Of a stretch of DNA of 64,000 bases, positions 48,413 through 58,427 are shown in pieces; within the stretch, counting starts at the first letter, position 1, and each line of letters begins with the position of its first letter. Below the pieces are notes generated by a model. The model was not told the DNA's origin and searched no databases. It worked only from the letters and a program-made list of their open reading frames with translations. Origin of the DNA: Salipiger bermudensis (GTDB lineage Bacteria; Pseudomonadota; Alphaproteobacteria; Rhodobacterales; Rhodobacteraceae); assembly GCF_020171625.1 (NCBI RefSeq), contig NZ_JAIUZY010000011.1, forward strand, positions 124,001 through 188,000, given 5' to 3'. A program made the translations under genes and the position numbers.

Positions 48413-51181
48413 ATGCAGACACGGCAAGCCACGGTTCTGGGGGCGGGACTTGCGGATGACTTCTTCTCGGACGAACGGGTCGGGGAGGCCTGGTATCTCG
48501 AAGGCTCGGACAAGTCCGACCTGAATGTCGGCGTCGCCTCCGTCTGGGAGGACTACACCGGCACGGGCGTCACGGTCGGCGTGATCGACTCGCAGATCGA
48601 TTACACCCACGAGGATCTGGGCGCTTACGACACCAGCCTCGACTACAACTTCGCGCTGGAGACCGGCGCGCTGTCCCTGCGGGCGCGGGATATCAGCGAC
48701 CGCCACGGCACGACGGTGGCGGGCGTCATCGCGGCGGAGGGCGGCAACGGCACCGGCTCGGTCGGGATCGCGCCCGGCGTGACGCTGGTGGGCTTCGGCG
48801 TCGATTATAGCAGTAGCGAGGTCGTCGACGACGTGCTGCAGGCGCTCCGCGCCTCGGCGGCGCTCGACGTCGTCAACAACAGCTGGAGCTTCGCAAGCAA
48901 TTTCTCGGACCGCTTCTGGCTGGGCGAGGCCGGCGCCGAGATGGAGGCGGCGCTGCGTCACGTGGTCGAGACCGGGCGCGACGGACTGGGAACGAACATC
49001 GTGTTCTCGGCCGGCAACGGCGGCAGCTACGGGGCGTCGAACTACCACAACTTCCAGAACGCGCCCTACACGATCGCGGTCGGCGGCGTCACCGCCGAGG
49101 GCGATGCGTGGGACCAGACGAGCCTTGGCGCGAACGTGCTGATCTCGGGCCCTGCCGAGAAGGTCCTCACCACGGCGCCGAACGGCTATTCCTACGTCTC
49201 GGGCACATCCTTTGCCGCGCCGGCGGTGTCCGCCGCGATCGCGCTGATGCTCGAGGCGAACCCGGATCTGGGCTATCGCGATGTTCAGAAGATCCTGTCG
49301 CTCTCGGCCCGGCGCGACGGCCTGACCGACGACCTGGCGGTCGGCAATGGCTGGATCACCAACGGTGCCGACGATTTCAACGGCGGTGGCCAGCATTTCA
49401 GCGACGCCACCGGCTTCGGCTACCTCAACGTCCATGATGCCGTGCGGCTGGCCGAAACCTGGACCACGCAGAAAACCCTCGCAGGCCTCGATACCGTCGA
49501 GGTGACGGGCACAAGCGATGCCGTTCTGACCGCCGGGAGCGCCGATCACATCTCCTACGAGATCGAGGTGACCGACGCGATCGAGGTCGAGCATGTCGAG
49601 CTTGCGCTGGACCTGAAGTGGCGCTTCACCGGCGATCTCGACGTCTACCTGACCAGCCCCGAGGGCACGACCGTGCAACTGGTCTATTCGGTCGAGGATC
49701 GGGATTTCATCGGCACGCTGCGCAACTTCGCGTTCTCCTCGGTCGCCAGCATGGGCGAGACGGGCAAGGGCACCTGGACCGTCGACATCCACAACCGCGA
49801 TCCCGGCACACTGGATACAGACGGCAGCCCGATGACCGGGAGCCTGCGGGACGTCACGCTCACCTTGCACGGCGAGACCGAGGGTCTGGCGAACGATGTG
49901 TACGTGTATAACGACGCGTTCGGCGTGCTCTACGACGGCGCCGATCTCATGGGCCGGCAGGTGCTGCGCGACGGGGATGGCGGCATCGACGCGATCAACG
50001 CCGCGGCGGTCACCAGCGACAGCCTGATCGATCTGAGCGGCGCGCGCACGAGCGAGATTGCCGGTGTCGCGCTCAGCATCGACGCGCCCGGCTCGATCGA
50101 GAACGCCTATGGCGGCGACGGCGACGATACGCTGGTCGGCACCGGCGGCGACAATCTCCTGTCCGGCGGGCGCGGCGACGACACGCTGCATCACTCCTCG
50201 GGCAATGACACAATCGACGGCGGCGCCGGCACCGACACGCTGCATGTCGCGGCCCTGTCGACCGAGATCGAGGGCGCCTTTGTCGACCCCTATACGTTCC
50301 TGATGCGGCAGGGCGACGAGACCGGGTTGAGCCATGTCGAGAACGTGGAATTCTTTGCGTTCGAAGACGAAACCTACTCGGTGTCGCAGCTGATCGTCCT
50401 CTATGGTGAGGCCGAGGCCCCGGTGCCGGAGGCCCCCGGGGACGACGTGGCCGAGACCCCGGCGGAGCCGGAACCCGCGCCGGAACCGGAAGTGCCGATC
50501 GAGGACACGCCTGATCCCGGCACGGACTATGCCCACAGCCACGTCGGCACCGCCGGGGATGACACGATGCGCGGCTATTCCGTTGCGGACGAAATGGCGG
50601 GACTGGCCGGCGCCGATACGATCTTCGGGCGCGGCGGCGACGACCGGATCGACGGCGGGAGCGGCGATGACAAGCTGGTGGCCGGCGGTGGCGACGATCT
50701 GGTCTTCGGTGGGGGCGGTGTCGACGTCGTCAACGGCGGCTACGGCAACGACCGGACCTTCGGCGGGGCCGATGACGACCGGCTCATCGGAAGCGTCGGC
50801 GACGACTCGCTTTACGGGGAGGCGGGCAACGACGTTCTGCGCGGCGACGATGGCAACGATGTGCTGGTCGGCGGTGCCGGGCGCGACGTGATGCTTGGCG
50901 GGGCCGGGGCGGACATATTCGTGTTCGATCTGGCCGACGCGTCCGCGATGGACGTGATCCGCGACTTCAACGCCGAGGAGGGCGACCGGATCGTGGTCGA
51001 GGGGGTGCAGGGCGCGGGCAGCGTCGCGCTGTCCATCATCGAGAAGAACGGCACCGTGTTCCTTCAGGCCGGCACCGACGATCAGGTCTACAGGATCGCC
51101 AAGATCCTCGGCGACGATGTGGCCGGGCTCACGATCGAGGAGCAGGATTTCGGCAGCGGTTCGGGTTTCCTTCTCTCCTGA
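48413..51181 (+). CDS. Secreted subtilisin-like protease with P domain and RTX repeats
   Basis: 922 residues. The S8 peptidase domain (about 35-350) has catalytic Asp59 in VGVIDSQIDYTHEDL, His98 in DRHGTTVAG and Ser266 in SGTSFAAP. A P/Homo B domain (about 375-490: VELALDLKWRFTGDLDVYLTSPEGT) follows, as in kexin-type proteases. Two RTX blocks of GGxGxDxUx nonapeptides (about 560-610 and 705-825) are separated by a Pro/Glu linker, and a C-terminal RTX tail ends the protein. There is no Sec signal, so type I secretion is expected. No ABC exporter is in the window. The terminator is at 51204-51231. Confidence 0.92.
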   Translation: MQTRQATVLGAGLADDFFSDERVGEAWYLEGSDKSDLNVGVASVWEDYTGTGVTVGVIDSQIDYTHEDLGAYDTSLDYNFALETGALSLRARDISDRHGTTVAGVIAAEGGNGTGSVGIAPGVTLVGFGVDYSSSEVVDDVLQALRASAALDVVNNSWSFASNFSDRFWLGEAGAEMEAALRHVVETGRDGLGTNIVFSAGNGGSYGASNYHNFQNAPYTIAVGGVTAEGDAWDQTSLGANVLISGPAEKVLTTAPNGYSYVSGTSFAAPAVSAAIALMLEANPDLGYRDVQKILSLSARRDGLTDDLAVGNGWITNGADDFNGGGQHFSDATGFGYLNVHDAVRLAETWTTQKTLAGLDTVEVTGTSDAVLTAGSADHISYEIEVTDAIEVEHVELALDLKWRFTGDLDVYLTSPEGTTVQLVYSVEDRDFIGTLRNFAFSSVASMGETGKGTWTVDIHNRDPGTLDTDGSPMTGSLRDVTLTLHGETEGLANDVYVYNDAFGVLYDGADLMGRQVLRDGDGGIDAINAAAVTSDSLIDLSGARTSEIAGVALSIDAPGSIENAYGGDGDDTLVGTGGDNLLSGGRGDDTLHHSSGNDTIDGGAGTDTLHVAALSTEIEGAFVDPYTFLMRQGDETGLSHVENVEFFAFEDETYSVSQLIVLYGEAEAPVPEAPGDDVAETPAEPEPAPEPEVPIEDTPDPGTDYAHSHVGTAGDDTMRGYSVADEMAGLAGADTIFGRGGDDRIDGGSGDDKLVAGGGDDLVFGGGGVDVVNGGYGNDRTFGGADDDRLIGSVGDDSLYGEAGNDVLRGDDGNDVLVGGAGRDVMLGGAGADIFVFDLADASAMDVIRDFNAEEGDRIVVEGVQGAGSVALSIIEKNGTVFLQAGTDDQVYRIAKILGDDVAGLTIEEQDFGSGSGFLLS

Positions 51182-51203
51182 CCCGAGGCGCCGTGCCGAA
51201 GGG

Positions 51204-51231
51204 AAAGGCCCCGGCGGATGCCGGGGCCTTT
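51204..51231. terminator. Bidirectional terminator between protease and glycanase
   Basis: AAAGGCCCCGGC (51204-51215) and GCCGGGGCCTTT (51220-51231) are perfect 12-base complements around GGAT. It lies between two convergent genes and has T-runs on both strands. Confidence 0.87.
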
Positions 51232-51271
51232 CTGCCGTTCGGTGGTGGCATAGTGGCACCGAACGGAGACC

Positions 51272-53278
51272 TCACTCCGCCGCGGGGAGCATGGCCTGCA
51301 CCGCCGCCTCGTCGAGCCCCTCGATCAGGACGCTCTGATCCTCGCCCAGTGTCAGGAGCGTGCCTTCCGGCACCGCGGACAGGCGCCAGTCGCCGCGCCG
51401 CGCCAGCAGCGCCGGGCCCATCGCCAGAAGCGCCTGCGCCGCGGCCCCCCGGATCCGGTCGTGCCCGTCGCCGGCGCGCAGCCGGATGGTGACGTCGGTG
51501 GCGTTGGGCGCGATGTCATAGAGATCGTCCCCATCCTCGCCCTGAAGAAGCGCGCGCGGAGAGGCGGCCTCGAGCCGGTCGTTCCCGGCGGTGCCTCTGA
51601 GCAGCGCGTCGGGGCGGCGCGCGACGCCATGCTCGACATTGGCCGGCAGATCGAGCGGGATCATGGTGTCGATCCGGTCGATGCTGCCCGGTGACGGCTC
51701 GACCACGCTGCTGTCGCGGCTGGCGATCACGAAGCGGTCCGGCCCCGGCCCGCCGGTCATCGCGATGGCGCGGCCCTGATCGTTGAGCCAGCTGCCGTCG
51801 GCGCCTCCGGACAGGCGTCCGTCGCCGTCGATGTCGAACTCCGGGCGGCGCTTGCGGCTGGCCTCGGCCCGCCAGACGTCGAGCGCCACCGGCCAGCGGC
51901 TTTCGAACTGATGGGCGCCGAAATCGGCCACGTCGCAATCCCGGAAGATCACCGTGGAGGGCCAGCCCGGATCGGCACCGCTGGGTAGCCAGACATCCGC
52001 CCCGACCTGCGTCAGGCGGCTCAGGATGTCCTCGGCATCGAGGAACGGGTAGCTGTCGAAGACGACGCGGTCGCCGGCCTCGAAGCCCCGGATGATCTTG
52101 TTGAATTTGCCGCGCCGCAGGTGAATGGTGTCGACGCCGCCGCTCAGGGCGATCACGTCGAACCCGTCCCCCGGCGCGATGGTGTCGTCCCCGGGCGTGT
52201 CGAGAATGACGCTGTCCCGGTCGTCATAGGCCGACGCGCCCGCCGCCATGTCGAGGCGCAGCTCGGGCTCGAAGGCCCGGACTCGGATGCGCCGGATCAT
52301 GTAGGCGTTCTCGGGCGCCACCACCTGCTCCAGCGTGTCCTCCGGCGCCGGCCACCAGCCGCCCCTCGCGGTGAACTGGTCGTTGGCGATCAGGAACATC
52401 GGGGAATGCACGTCTTCGGCGGTGGGTGCGGTGTAGATCTCGCGCAGGGAGTCGCGGTCCTTGCCGAAGTAGAACGTCACGGTCTCGGGCGTCCAGGTGC
52501 CGGCGAAGATGTGGAACTCGCTGTAGATGTCGGCCCCGTAGGTGGCTGAGTCCTGGTACTTGTTGAAGGTAAAGACCGACCGGTCCCCGCGCGGGCGTTC
52601 CTTCGGTTTCGGGTCGGTCCCGGGCTCGGCGTAGGGGTTCTCGATATCGGTGCTGTAGATCTCCTCGCGGCCCTCGCCGCGGGCGTCGAAATGCACCGAG
52701 GTGTTGAAGCGCCCGTCCTTCTTGGTGGGTTGGTCGATGCCCGCGCCATAGGCTTCGAAGATGTCGATCTCGGGCGGCCAGCCCAGCCCCGCATAGGTCA
52801 GCCAGAAGGCCGGCCAGCGCCCGCGCCCGCGCGGGATGCGGGCCTCGATCTCGAAATAGCCATAGGTCTGCGCCCACGTGTGCGCGGTGGTGATCTCGCC
52901 CGTACCGAAGCGGATCTTGTCGGCCTGATCGCCCTGCCGGGTGGCCTTCATGTAGGCGCGCAGCGCCGGCAGCACGGCGTCGGGGATCGCTACCGTGCGA
53001 AGGGCGAGGCCGTCGGGCGTGATCTCGTGCACCTTCGGGAGCAGCGCGTCCGCCTCGGCGCCGAGCACGCCATGATCGATGAACACGGTTTCCGCCGCGT
53101 TGGTCATCAGGTTGCCCCGCCGGGGCAGGGTCGACCAGAGTCCGGACCGCCCGTCGTAGCGGTTCAGAGGGCCGTCGAAGGATTCGTCGAGAATGGAGAT
53201 CGTGCCGGTCAGGTCCGGTCCGGCGGGCAATGTGCCGGGGAGAAGGCAGAGTGCGAGAGCTGCACAGGGAATACGCAT
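51272..53278 (-). CDS. GH16 family glycanase with C-terminal calcium-repeat-like region
   Basis: 668 residues from ATG 53278. Sec signal (residues 1-20, ending GTLPAG). The GH16 jelly roll (about 28-345) has the catalytic EIDIFE motif at 170-175 (Glu170 nucleophile, Glu175 acid/base), preceded by RGRWPAFWLTYAG. The C-terminal half (about 350-668) has degenerate RTX-like and EF-hand-like pieces (DTPGDDTIAPGDGFD, FDIDGDGRLSGG, GTAGNDRLEAA). It resembles ExoK/ExsH glycanases that trim succinoglycan. Divergent from the flippase gene; it likely cuts the locus polysaccharide outside the cell. Confidence 0.88.
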   Translation of the reverse strand: MRIPCAALALCLLPGTLPAGPDLTGTISILDESFDGPLNRYDGRSGLWSTLPRRGNLMTNAAETVFIDHGVLGAEADALLPKVHEITPDGLALRTVAIPDAVLPALRAYMKATRQGDQADKIRFGTGEITTAHTWAQTYGYFEIEARIPRGRGRWPAFWLTYAGLGWPPEIDIFEAYGAGIDQPTKKDGRFNTSVHFDARGEGREEIYSTDIENPYAEPGTDPKPKERPRGDRSVFTFNKYQDSATYGADIYSEFHIFAGTWTPETVTFYFGKDRDSLREIYTAPTAEDVHSPMFLIANDQFTARGGWWPAPEDTLEQVVAPENAYMIRRIRVRAFEPELRLDMAAGASAYDDRDSVILDTPGDDTIAPGDGFDVIALSGGVDTIHLRRGKFNKIIRGFEAGDRVVFDSYPFLDAEDILSRLTQVGADVWLPSGADPGWPSTVIFRDCDVADFGAHQFESRWPVALDVWRAEASRKRRPEFDIDGDGRLSGGADGSWLNDQGRAIAMTGGPGPDRFVIASRDSSVVEPSPGSIDRIDTMIPLDLPANVEHGVARRPDALLRGTAGNDRLEAASPRALLQGEDGDDLYDIAPNATDVTIRLRAGDGHDRIRGAAAQALLAMGPALLARRGDWRLSAVPEGTLLTLGEDQSVLIEGLDEAAVQAMLPAAE

Positions 53279-53430
53279 GTCGTGGGCTCCTGAAGACAGG
53301 GCGGGAAAAAGCATGGGGTCGAATGGATTCTACATTTGCAGAAAGGTCGTTTTGGTATAGCGCAAAAAGCGGGTTTATCCCGGGCGCGATCAATGAATTT
53401 CCGATCACGCCGTTTTTTGGAGGACTGAAT

Positions 53431-54813
53431 TTGTTGTTCAGGATTTGGCGCAACGGGTCAAGACATGCCCCCGTTGAGGCCGCAGGCGTGGCCGCGGCTG
53501 GCGGGGGCTCGGCGCTCGGCGGGACGTTGCAGAAGGCGCTTTCGCTGGTCGGTGCCCGTGTCTTGGGCAATGTGCTGACGCTTGGCTACACCCTGATCCT
53601 GGCCCGCATCACCACGCCGACCGAGTTCGGCCTGATCATGACCGCCTTCGCGTGGATCATGCTGCTGTCGGTCTTTCTGGCGCTGAACCTCGAATCCGGG
53701 TCGATCAAGTATCTGGTGCAATACCGCGAGACCGGCCAGCCCGGCCGCGCCGCGGGCTTCATCCGCCTCAACCGCATGACCATCTTCGGGCTGACGCTGC
53801 TCTCGGGCCTCGTCGCGGCGCTGGCGTGGTGGGGCGGGGCCTTCGGCGACGGGGCGGCCATGCTCGGCGTGGTCGCCGTGACTGTGGTGGCGGCACCGGT
53901 GGTGGCGCTCACGCGGGTTTACGGGCGCCACGCCTCGGCGCTCGGACAGGTGCTGCGCGGCGGGGTGCCGATCATGCTGGTGCGGCCGGCGGTGATCTTC
54001 CTGCTGGTGGTGCTGATCTGGCTGAGCGGCGCGCGCCCGGGCCTGACCGTGTACCTGCTGCTGTTCCTTGCGGCCTTCGCGGTCACCGCGCTGGTGCAGG
54101 CGCTGCTTCTGCGCCAGACCTTCGGCTTCGCCGCGGGCGTGCCGAGGGAGTATGACGAAGCGCGCCTCTGGTTCGCCACCGGCGCGATGATGGCGCCGCT
54201 TCTGGTCCTGCGCGACAATCTCAAGCACGTGGTCGTGGCGGCCGCCGGGCTGGTCTTGATGCCGGCCGAGGTCGGCTATCTCGCGCTGGCGCTGTCGATC
54301 ATGGCCTTTGTCTACTTCGCGATGAAAGCGGTCGATATCTCGATCAGCCCGCAGCTGTCGCGTGCGCTGCACGCCCAGCAGGCCAGGCGGGTGGCCTCGC
54401 TTCTCGACAGCGCGGCGCGCCTCAAGATCGCCGGGATGGTTGCCGGTACGGCGGTGATCGCCGGGTTCGGCGGCATGGCGCTTGAGTTGTTCGGGCCGGA
54501 ATACCGCGCGTCGCTTGCGCCGTTGTTGATCCTGCTGATCATCCCGGCCTCGGACGCGGTGTTCGGACCGGCGCAGATCGTGCTCAACGTCACCGGGCGG
54601 CAGGACGTGATCTTCTGGGTGGCCGGGATCAGCACTGTCATCATGGTCGGCGCGACCGTTCTGGGCGGCGCTCTCGACGGCGCCACCGGCGCGGCGCTCG
54701 GGGCCGCGCTCAGCTACGCGGTGCAGCAGCTGATCCTGCGCTCGGTGGCGAAGACCTCCGCCGGGACGGAAACATCGATCATCGCCGTTTTTCAGCGCGA
54801 GACCGGCAAATAG
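53431..54813 (+). CDS. Polysaccharide repeat-unit flippase (Wzx/MATE-like)
   Basis: 460 residues from TTG 53431, which has a perfect GGAGGA six bases upstream (53419-53424); an ATG at 53323 would add 36 residues encoded by AT-rich, promoter-like DNA. About 12-14 transmembrane helices; the N-terminal block LVGARVLGNVLTLGYTLILARITTPTEFG is typical of O-antigen/exopolysaccharide translocases. It flips the lipid-linked repeat unit to the periplasmic face. First plus-strand gene after the divergent glycanase, and followed by the Wzc-like gene. Confidence 0.87.
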   Translation: MLFRIWRNGSRHAPVEAAGVAAAGGGSALGGTLQKALSLVGARVLGNVLTLGYTLILARITTPTEFGLIMTAFAWIMLLSVFLALNLESGSIKYLVQYRETGQPGRAAGFIRLNRMTIFGLTLLSGLVAALAWWGGAFGDGAAMLGVVAVTVVAAPVVALTRVYGRHASALGQVLRGGVPIMLVRPAVIFLLVVLIWLSGARPGLTVYLLLFLAAFAVTALVQALLLRQTFGFAAGVPREYDEARLWFATGAMMAPLLVLRDNLKHVVVAAAGLVLMPAEVGYLALALSIMAFVYFAMKAVDISISPQLSRALHAQQARRVASLLDSAARLKIAGMVAGTAVIAGFGGMALELFGPEYRASLAPLLILLIIPASDAVFGPAQIVLNVTGRQDVIFWVAGISTVIMVGATVLGGALDGATGAALGAALSYAVQQLILRSVAKTSAGTETSIIAVFQRETGK

Positions 54814-54883
54814 AGCCCAATTCATGAACCATTGTCAAAACCGCGACACGGAACCTCATATTTAGTGATTGACGGCCCGTGCC

Positions 54884-54912
54884 TTGGGCTTGTTACTTAG
54901 GTTAGTTATAAA
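54884..54912 (+). promoter_or_regulatory. Candidate promoter for the wzc-like gene
   Basis: TTGGGC (54884-54889), a 17-base spacer and TATAAA (54907-54912) lie about 100 bases before the gene start in an AT-rich stretch (54830-54960). The -10 is good, the -35 partial. Confidence 0.4.
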
Positions 54913-55011
54913 TTTTTATGCGGTGCCTAATTCAGGCGTCCCTTTTTCTGGGGTTCGCTTCGGCGCCGCGCGTTTTGGAAGAGTTATTGTGATTGCTGCA
55001 GGGCAAGCCAA

Positions 55012-57309
55012 ATGAACATGGACCGTGATACGGACCTGATGTCGCCGAGGTCCGACCGCGATCAGTTGTTTCCCTCCGTCGATATCGGAGAGACGCTGCG
55101 CGACCTGATGATGCGTTTTCGTCGCCACTGGATCGTGCTTGCGGGCGGGGTCGCTCTGGCGGTCGTGCTTGCCCTCGTCATGGTCTCGAATGCCAGCCCG
55201 ACCTACACCGCGAACGGTGCGATCCTGATCGACCCGCGCGTCGGCCAGTCGCCGGATGGCGACAGCGAGATCGCGCCGGGCCTGCTGCTGTCGGACGCGC
55301 TGACCGTGGACAGCGAGCTGCGGGTTCTGGGCTCGCGCGAGGTCACCGCCGCGACGGTGCGCGAGCTGGGCCTCGGGGAGCCCGCCGCCTCCGAGCCCTC
55401 GGCGCTTCTGGGATGGATCAAGGGCGTGTTCCGCCTTGGCGATGGCGGCTCCGACGAGGCGACCGCCGCGATGCTGCCCGTAACCATGCAGCAGGAGCGC
55501 CGGCTCGAGATCGCCCGGCGGAACTTCGTGCAGGGGCTGGCGGTCGAGCGCTCGGGCGAGAGCTTTGTCATCGACGTGCGCTACACCTCCCAGAGCATCG
55601 AGATGGCGCCCAAGGCGGTGAACACCCTGATGCGCGAGTATCTCCGCCTCTCGAGCCGCCAGCAGACCGCCAATGTCGAGCGCACGCAGGTCTGGCTGTC
55701 GTCGCGGATCGAGGAGCTTGCGGCTGGGGTGCAGGCCTCCGAGCGCGCCGTCGCCTCGTATCGCCGCGAGAACCAGCTCATGGTGCCCGAGGGCGAATTC
55801 CTTCCGATCGAGATCGCGCTCAACGCCGCGAACGAACAGCTCGTCGAGCTGCAGGGGCAGGCGGTGACGGCCAAGGTGCAGGCCGACCAGCTCGAGGACC
55901 AGATCGAGAGCGGCGAGATCGAGGCGATCCAGCTCGCGGCTGAAGAACGCACCGAGGCGGTGATCGAGTTCGAGGCCCGCTATGCCGAGCTTCTGCAGGC
56001 CGAGCAGGAGGCGCTTCTCACCTATGACGCTTCCGCGCCGGTGGTGGTGAACACCCGCCGCGCGATGGAGCAGACCCGCACGCTGATCGTGCAGGAATAC
56101 CGCTCGATCCTCGAACAGCTTCGCGCGCGCGAGCGGGCGCTGGCCGGGCAGCTTTCGGCCACGCGCGGGCTGATCGGCGAGATGAACGCCGATTACAGCA
56201 GCGTGATGGAAAAGACCGTGGCGTTGCGCAGCCTCGAGCGCGAGGCCGAGGCCAAGCGCGAGCTCTACGAGCGGATGCTCGAGCAGTACAACAGCACCTC
56301 CCAGCTTCTGACCTTCGACGCGACCCCGGCGCGGGTCATCGCGTGGGCGGTGCCGCCGGACACGAAGTCGGGACCGCGCTCGAAGCGGATCGTCGTGCTG
56401 GCCGCCTTTGCCGGCCTGCTGCTGTCGATCGGCGTGGTGCTCGCGATCGAGGCGCTGGACAACAGCTTCCGGTCGCAGGACAGCCTGTCGAAGCGGTTCA
56501 AGCTGCCGTTCATCGGCCTGGTCCCGAATTTCTCGACCGAGCGGAGGGAGGCGCGCGGTGGCGGCTGGCTGGCCGCGCCCGAGCAGAGCCCGCGCTGGTG
56601 GATGCTGCCCTCGACCGCCAAGCGGCTTCGTTTTGCGATGGACAACCCCCGCTCGGTCACCGCGACGACGATGCGCGCCATCATGGTGCGCGAGGCGATG
56701 GACCGCAAAAGCGAGCGCACGGACGGCGTGATCATCGGCTTCACCTCCACGGTGCGCGACGAGGGCAAGACCACGAGCGCGTTCAACTTCGCCTCTTACC
56801 TCGCCGCGAACACCAACAAGGTGGCGATCGTCGATCTCGACCTGATCGCAGGAGAGATCACCGCCTATCTCGGCAAGGTCCTGCCAGAGACCAACAGCCT
56901 GACCAAGCTCATGGAGAACCCGGCCAAGGGCCTGTCGCATGTCGAGGGGATCGAGGAGTTTCCCGGGCTGGCGGTGTTCGGCAACAGCCGCGAAGGCTCG
57001 ACCATCCAGTACGGCCCGAAGGAGCTCGAGGAGGTCGCCAACGTGCTGCAGTTCCTGCGCCGGTATTTCGACTACGTGGTGGTCGACCTTCCGCCGGTGA
57101 GCGGCGCGAGCCTGACGCCGCTGCTGGCCGCGAACTGCGACAAGATCGTTTACGCCGTGCGCTGGGGATGGACGGCGCGCAAGCAGGTGGCGGCGGCCAT
57201 CGAGCATTCCGGCCTGCGCCGCAGGAACATTCTGGGTCTGATTTTCACCCGGGCCAGCCTGCGCCGCTACAAGTCCTACAACCGCGACGGATCGTACGAA
57301 TATTATTGA
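55012..57309 (+). CDS. Polysaccharide co-polymerase / BY-kinase (ExoP/Wzc/GumC family)
   Basis: 765 residues. Wzz domain with helix 1 at about 40-60, a periplasmic coiled coil (about 200-440) and helix 2 at about 462-482. The cytoplasmic kinase has Walker A TSTVRDEGKTTS (about 578-589), Walker A' VAIVDLDLIAG and Walker B YVVVDLPPVSG. It ends in a tyrosine cluster (YKSYNRDGSYEYY, five Tyr), the usual autophosphorylation tail. It controls chain length and couples polymerisation to export through the ExoF-like channel. Alternative start ATG 55018. Confidence 0.92.
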   Translation: MNMDRDTDLMSPRSDRDQLFPSVDIGETLRDLMMRFRRHWIVLAGGVALAVVLALVMVSNASPTYTANGAILIDPRVGQSPDGDSEIAPGLLLSDALTVDSELRVLGSREVTAATVRELGLGEPAASEPSALLGWIKGVFRLGDGGSDEATAAMLPVTMQQERRLEIARRNFVQGLAVERSGESFVIDVRYTSQSIEMAPKAVNTLMREYLRLSSRQQTANVERTQVWLSSRIEELAAGVQASERAVASYRRENQLMVPEGEFLPIEIALNAANEQLVELQGQAVTAKVQADQLEDQIESGEIEAIQLAAEERTEAVIEFEARYAELLQAEQEALLTYDASAPVVVNTRRAMEQTRTLIVQEYRSILEQLRARERALAGQLSATRGLIGEMNADYSSVMEKTVALRSLEREAEAKRELYERMLEQYNSTSQLLTFDATPARVIAWAVPPDTKSGPRSKRIVVLAAFAGLLLSIGVVLAIEALDNSFRSQDSLSKRFKLPFIGLVPNFSTERREARGGGWLAAPEQSPRWWMLPSTAKRLRFAMDNPRSVTATTMRAIMVREAMDRKSERTDGVIIGFTSTVRDEGKTTSAFNFASYLAANTNKVAIVDLDLIAGEITAYLGKVLPETNSLTKLMENPAKGLSHVEGIEEFPGLAVFGNSREGSTIQYGPKELEEVANVLQFLRRYFDYVVVDLPPVSGASLTPLLAANCDKIVYAVRWGWTARKQVAAAIEHSGLRRRNILGLIFTRASLRRYKSYNRDGSYEYY

Positions 57310-57371
57310 TCGGGGCAGGGGTCCGCGCCCCGGACCGCCCCCACCGCATAGCTTCATAGCGTAGAGAATTT

Positions 57372-58427
57372 ATGAACAAGATCTACGGCATCCAGTACCT
57401 GCGCGCCTTCGCGGCGCTGTCGGTGGTCGCCCTGCACGCGGGCAAGCGTGTCGAGGCCGATTTGCCGGCGCCGCTTTACGACGTGCTGTCGCTCGGGCAT
57501 GGCGGGGTCGACCTGTTCTTCGTCATCAGCGGCTTCATCATGTGGAGCATCAGCCAGACGAAAGAGACCGATCCGGCGGGCTTTCTCGTGCGCCGTCTGA
57601 TCCGGGTCGCGCCGCCGTACTGGATCGCCACGCTCTGCTTCGTGCTGATGAGTGTCGTGATCGGCGCGAGCTGGGTCGAACTGAGCGGGCCGCACATCGT
57701 CAAGTCGCTGGCCTTCGTGCCGCATTTCAACGCCACCGAGCCCACGCGCATCTGGCCGGTGCTGGTGCCGGGCTGGACCCTCAATTACGAGATGTTCTTC
57801 TACATGCTCTTCGCGGCCACGCTGCTCGTTGGCGGCAGCGCCCGGTTCGTCGTGCTCACGGGGCTGCTGCTCGCGCTCGTGGCTCTCGGATACGCGGCCA
57901 CGCCTGTCGACGCCATCGCGATCACCTATACCAGCCCCCTGCTGCTCGAGTTTCTCGGCGGCGTCGTGGGGGCCCGGATCTGGCAAAGCGCGCCGGGTGG
58001 CCTGCTGCGCAACGGCCTGCTGATCGCGATGGCCGCCGTGGCGTTCCTCGTGCTTGGCCCGCAGGTGGACCCGACCGATTATTGGAGCCGCACCATCGGC
58101 TTCGGCGGTCCCGGCATCCTGCTGGTCTCGGGGGTGGCGGGGCTGGCGGGGCGGGTGCCGCGGCTTGCGGTGCTCGAACGTCTGGGCGATGCGAGCTACG
58201 CGATCTACCTCTTCCACCTCTTCGTGGTGCTTCCGATGCAGGTTGTCTGGGTCGCCCTGCCGGGACTTCACGGGCCGGTGGCGGCCATCGGGTTCGTGCT
58301 CGTGGTGCTGGGCCTGTCGGCGCTTCTGGGCAACGCGCTCTATCTCTACATGGAGCGGCCTCTGCAGATCGGCTTGTTCAATCTCCTTCTGCACCGCAAC
58401 AGGAGGGCGCAGGTTGTCAGCCGCTGA
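57372..58427 (+). CDS. Membrane O-acyltransferase (acyltransferase 3, ExoZ-like)
   Basis: 351 residues, about ten transmembrane helices. The family blocks IQYLRAFAALSVVALHAG (catalytic-type His), GGVDLFFVISGFIMW and RRLIRVAPPYWIA are clear. It acetylates or otherwise acylates sugars of the repeat unit. The start of the following glycosyltransferase overlaps its end (58414 versus 58427), so they are co-translated. Confidence 0.92.
   Translation: MNKIYGIQYLRAFAALSVVALHAGKRVEADLPAPLYDVLSLGHGGVDLFFVISGFIMWSISQTKETDPAGFLVRRLIRVAPPYWIATLCFVLMSVVIGASWVELSGPHIVKSLAFVPHFNATEPTRIWPVLVPGWTLNYEMFFYMLFAATLLVGGSARFVVLTGLLLALVALGYAATPVDAIAITYTSPLLLEFLGGVVGARIWQSAPGGLLRNGLLIAMAAVAFLVLGPQVDPTDYWSRTIGFGGPGILLVSGVAGLAGRVPRLAVLERLGDASYAIYLFHLFVVLPMQVVWVALPGLHGPVAAIGFVLVVLGLSALLGNALYLYMERPLQIGLFNLLLHRNRRAQVVSR

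Noticed and set aside
50560-50930. Regular repeats that could suggest a CRISPR array
   Set aside because: They are in-frame GGxGxDxUx codons of the RTX domain, period 27 bases, without unique spacers. The same holds for 63770-64000.
47957-51259. Minus-strand open frame of 1100 codons
   Set aside because: It is antisense to the subtilase-RTX gene; the high GC content and repeated GGxGxD codons suppress stops. The translation is Arg/Val/His-rich with no domain, while the plus strand has a full catalytic triad.
53323-53430. Extra N-terminal part of the flippase from ATG 53323
   Set aside because: The stretch is AT-rich and promoter-like between divergent genes; the TTG at 53431 with GGAGGA six bases upstream is better supported, although the longer form cannot be excluded.
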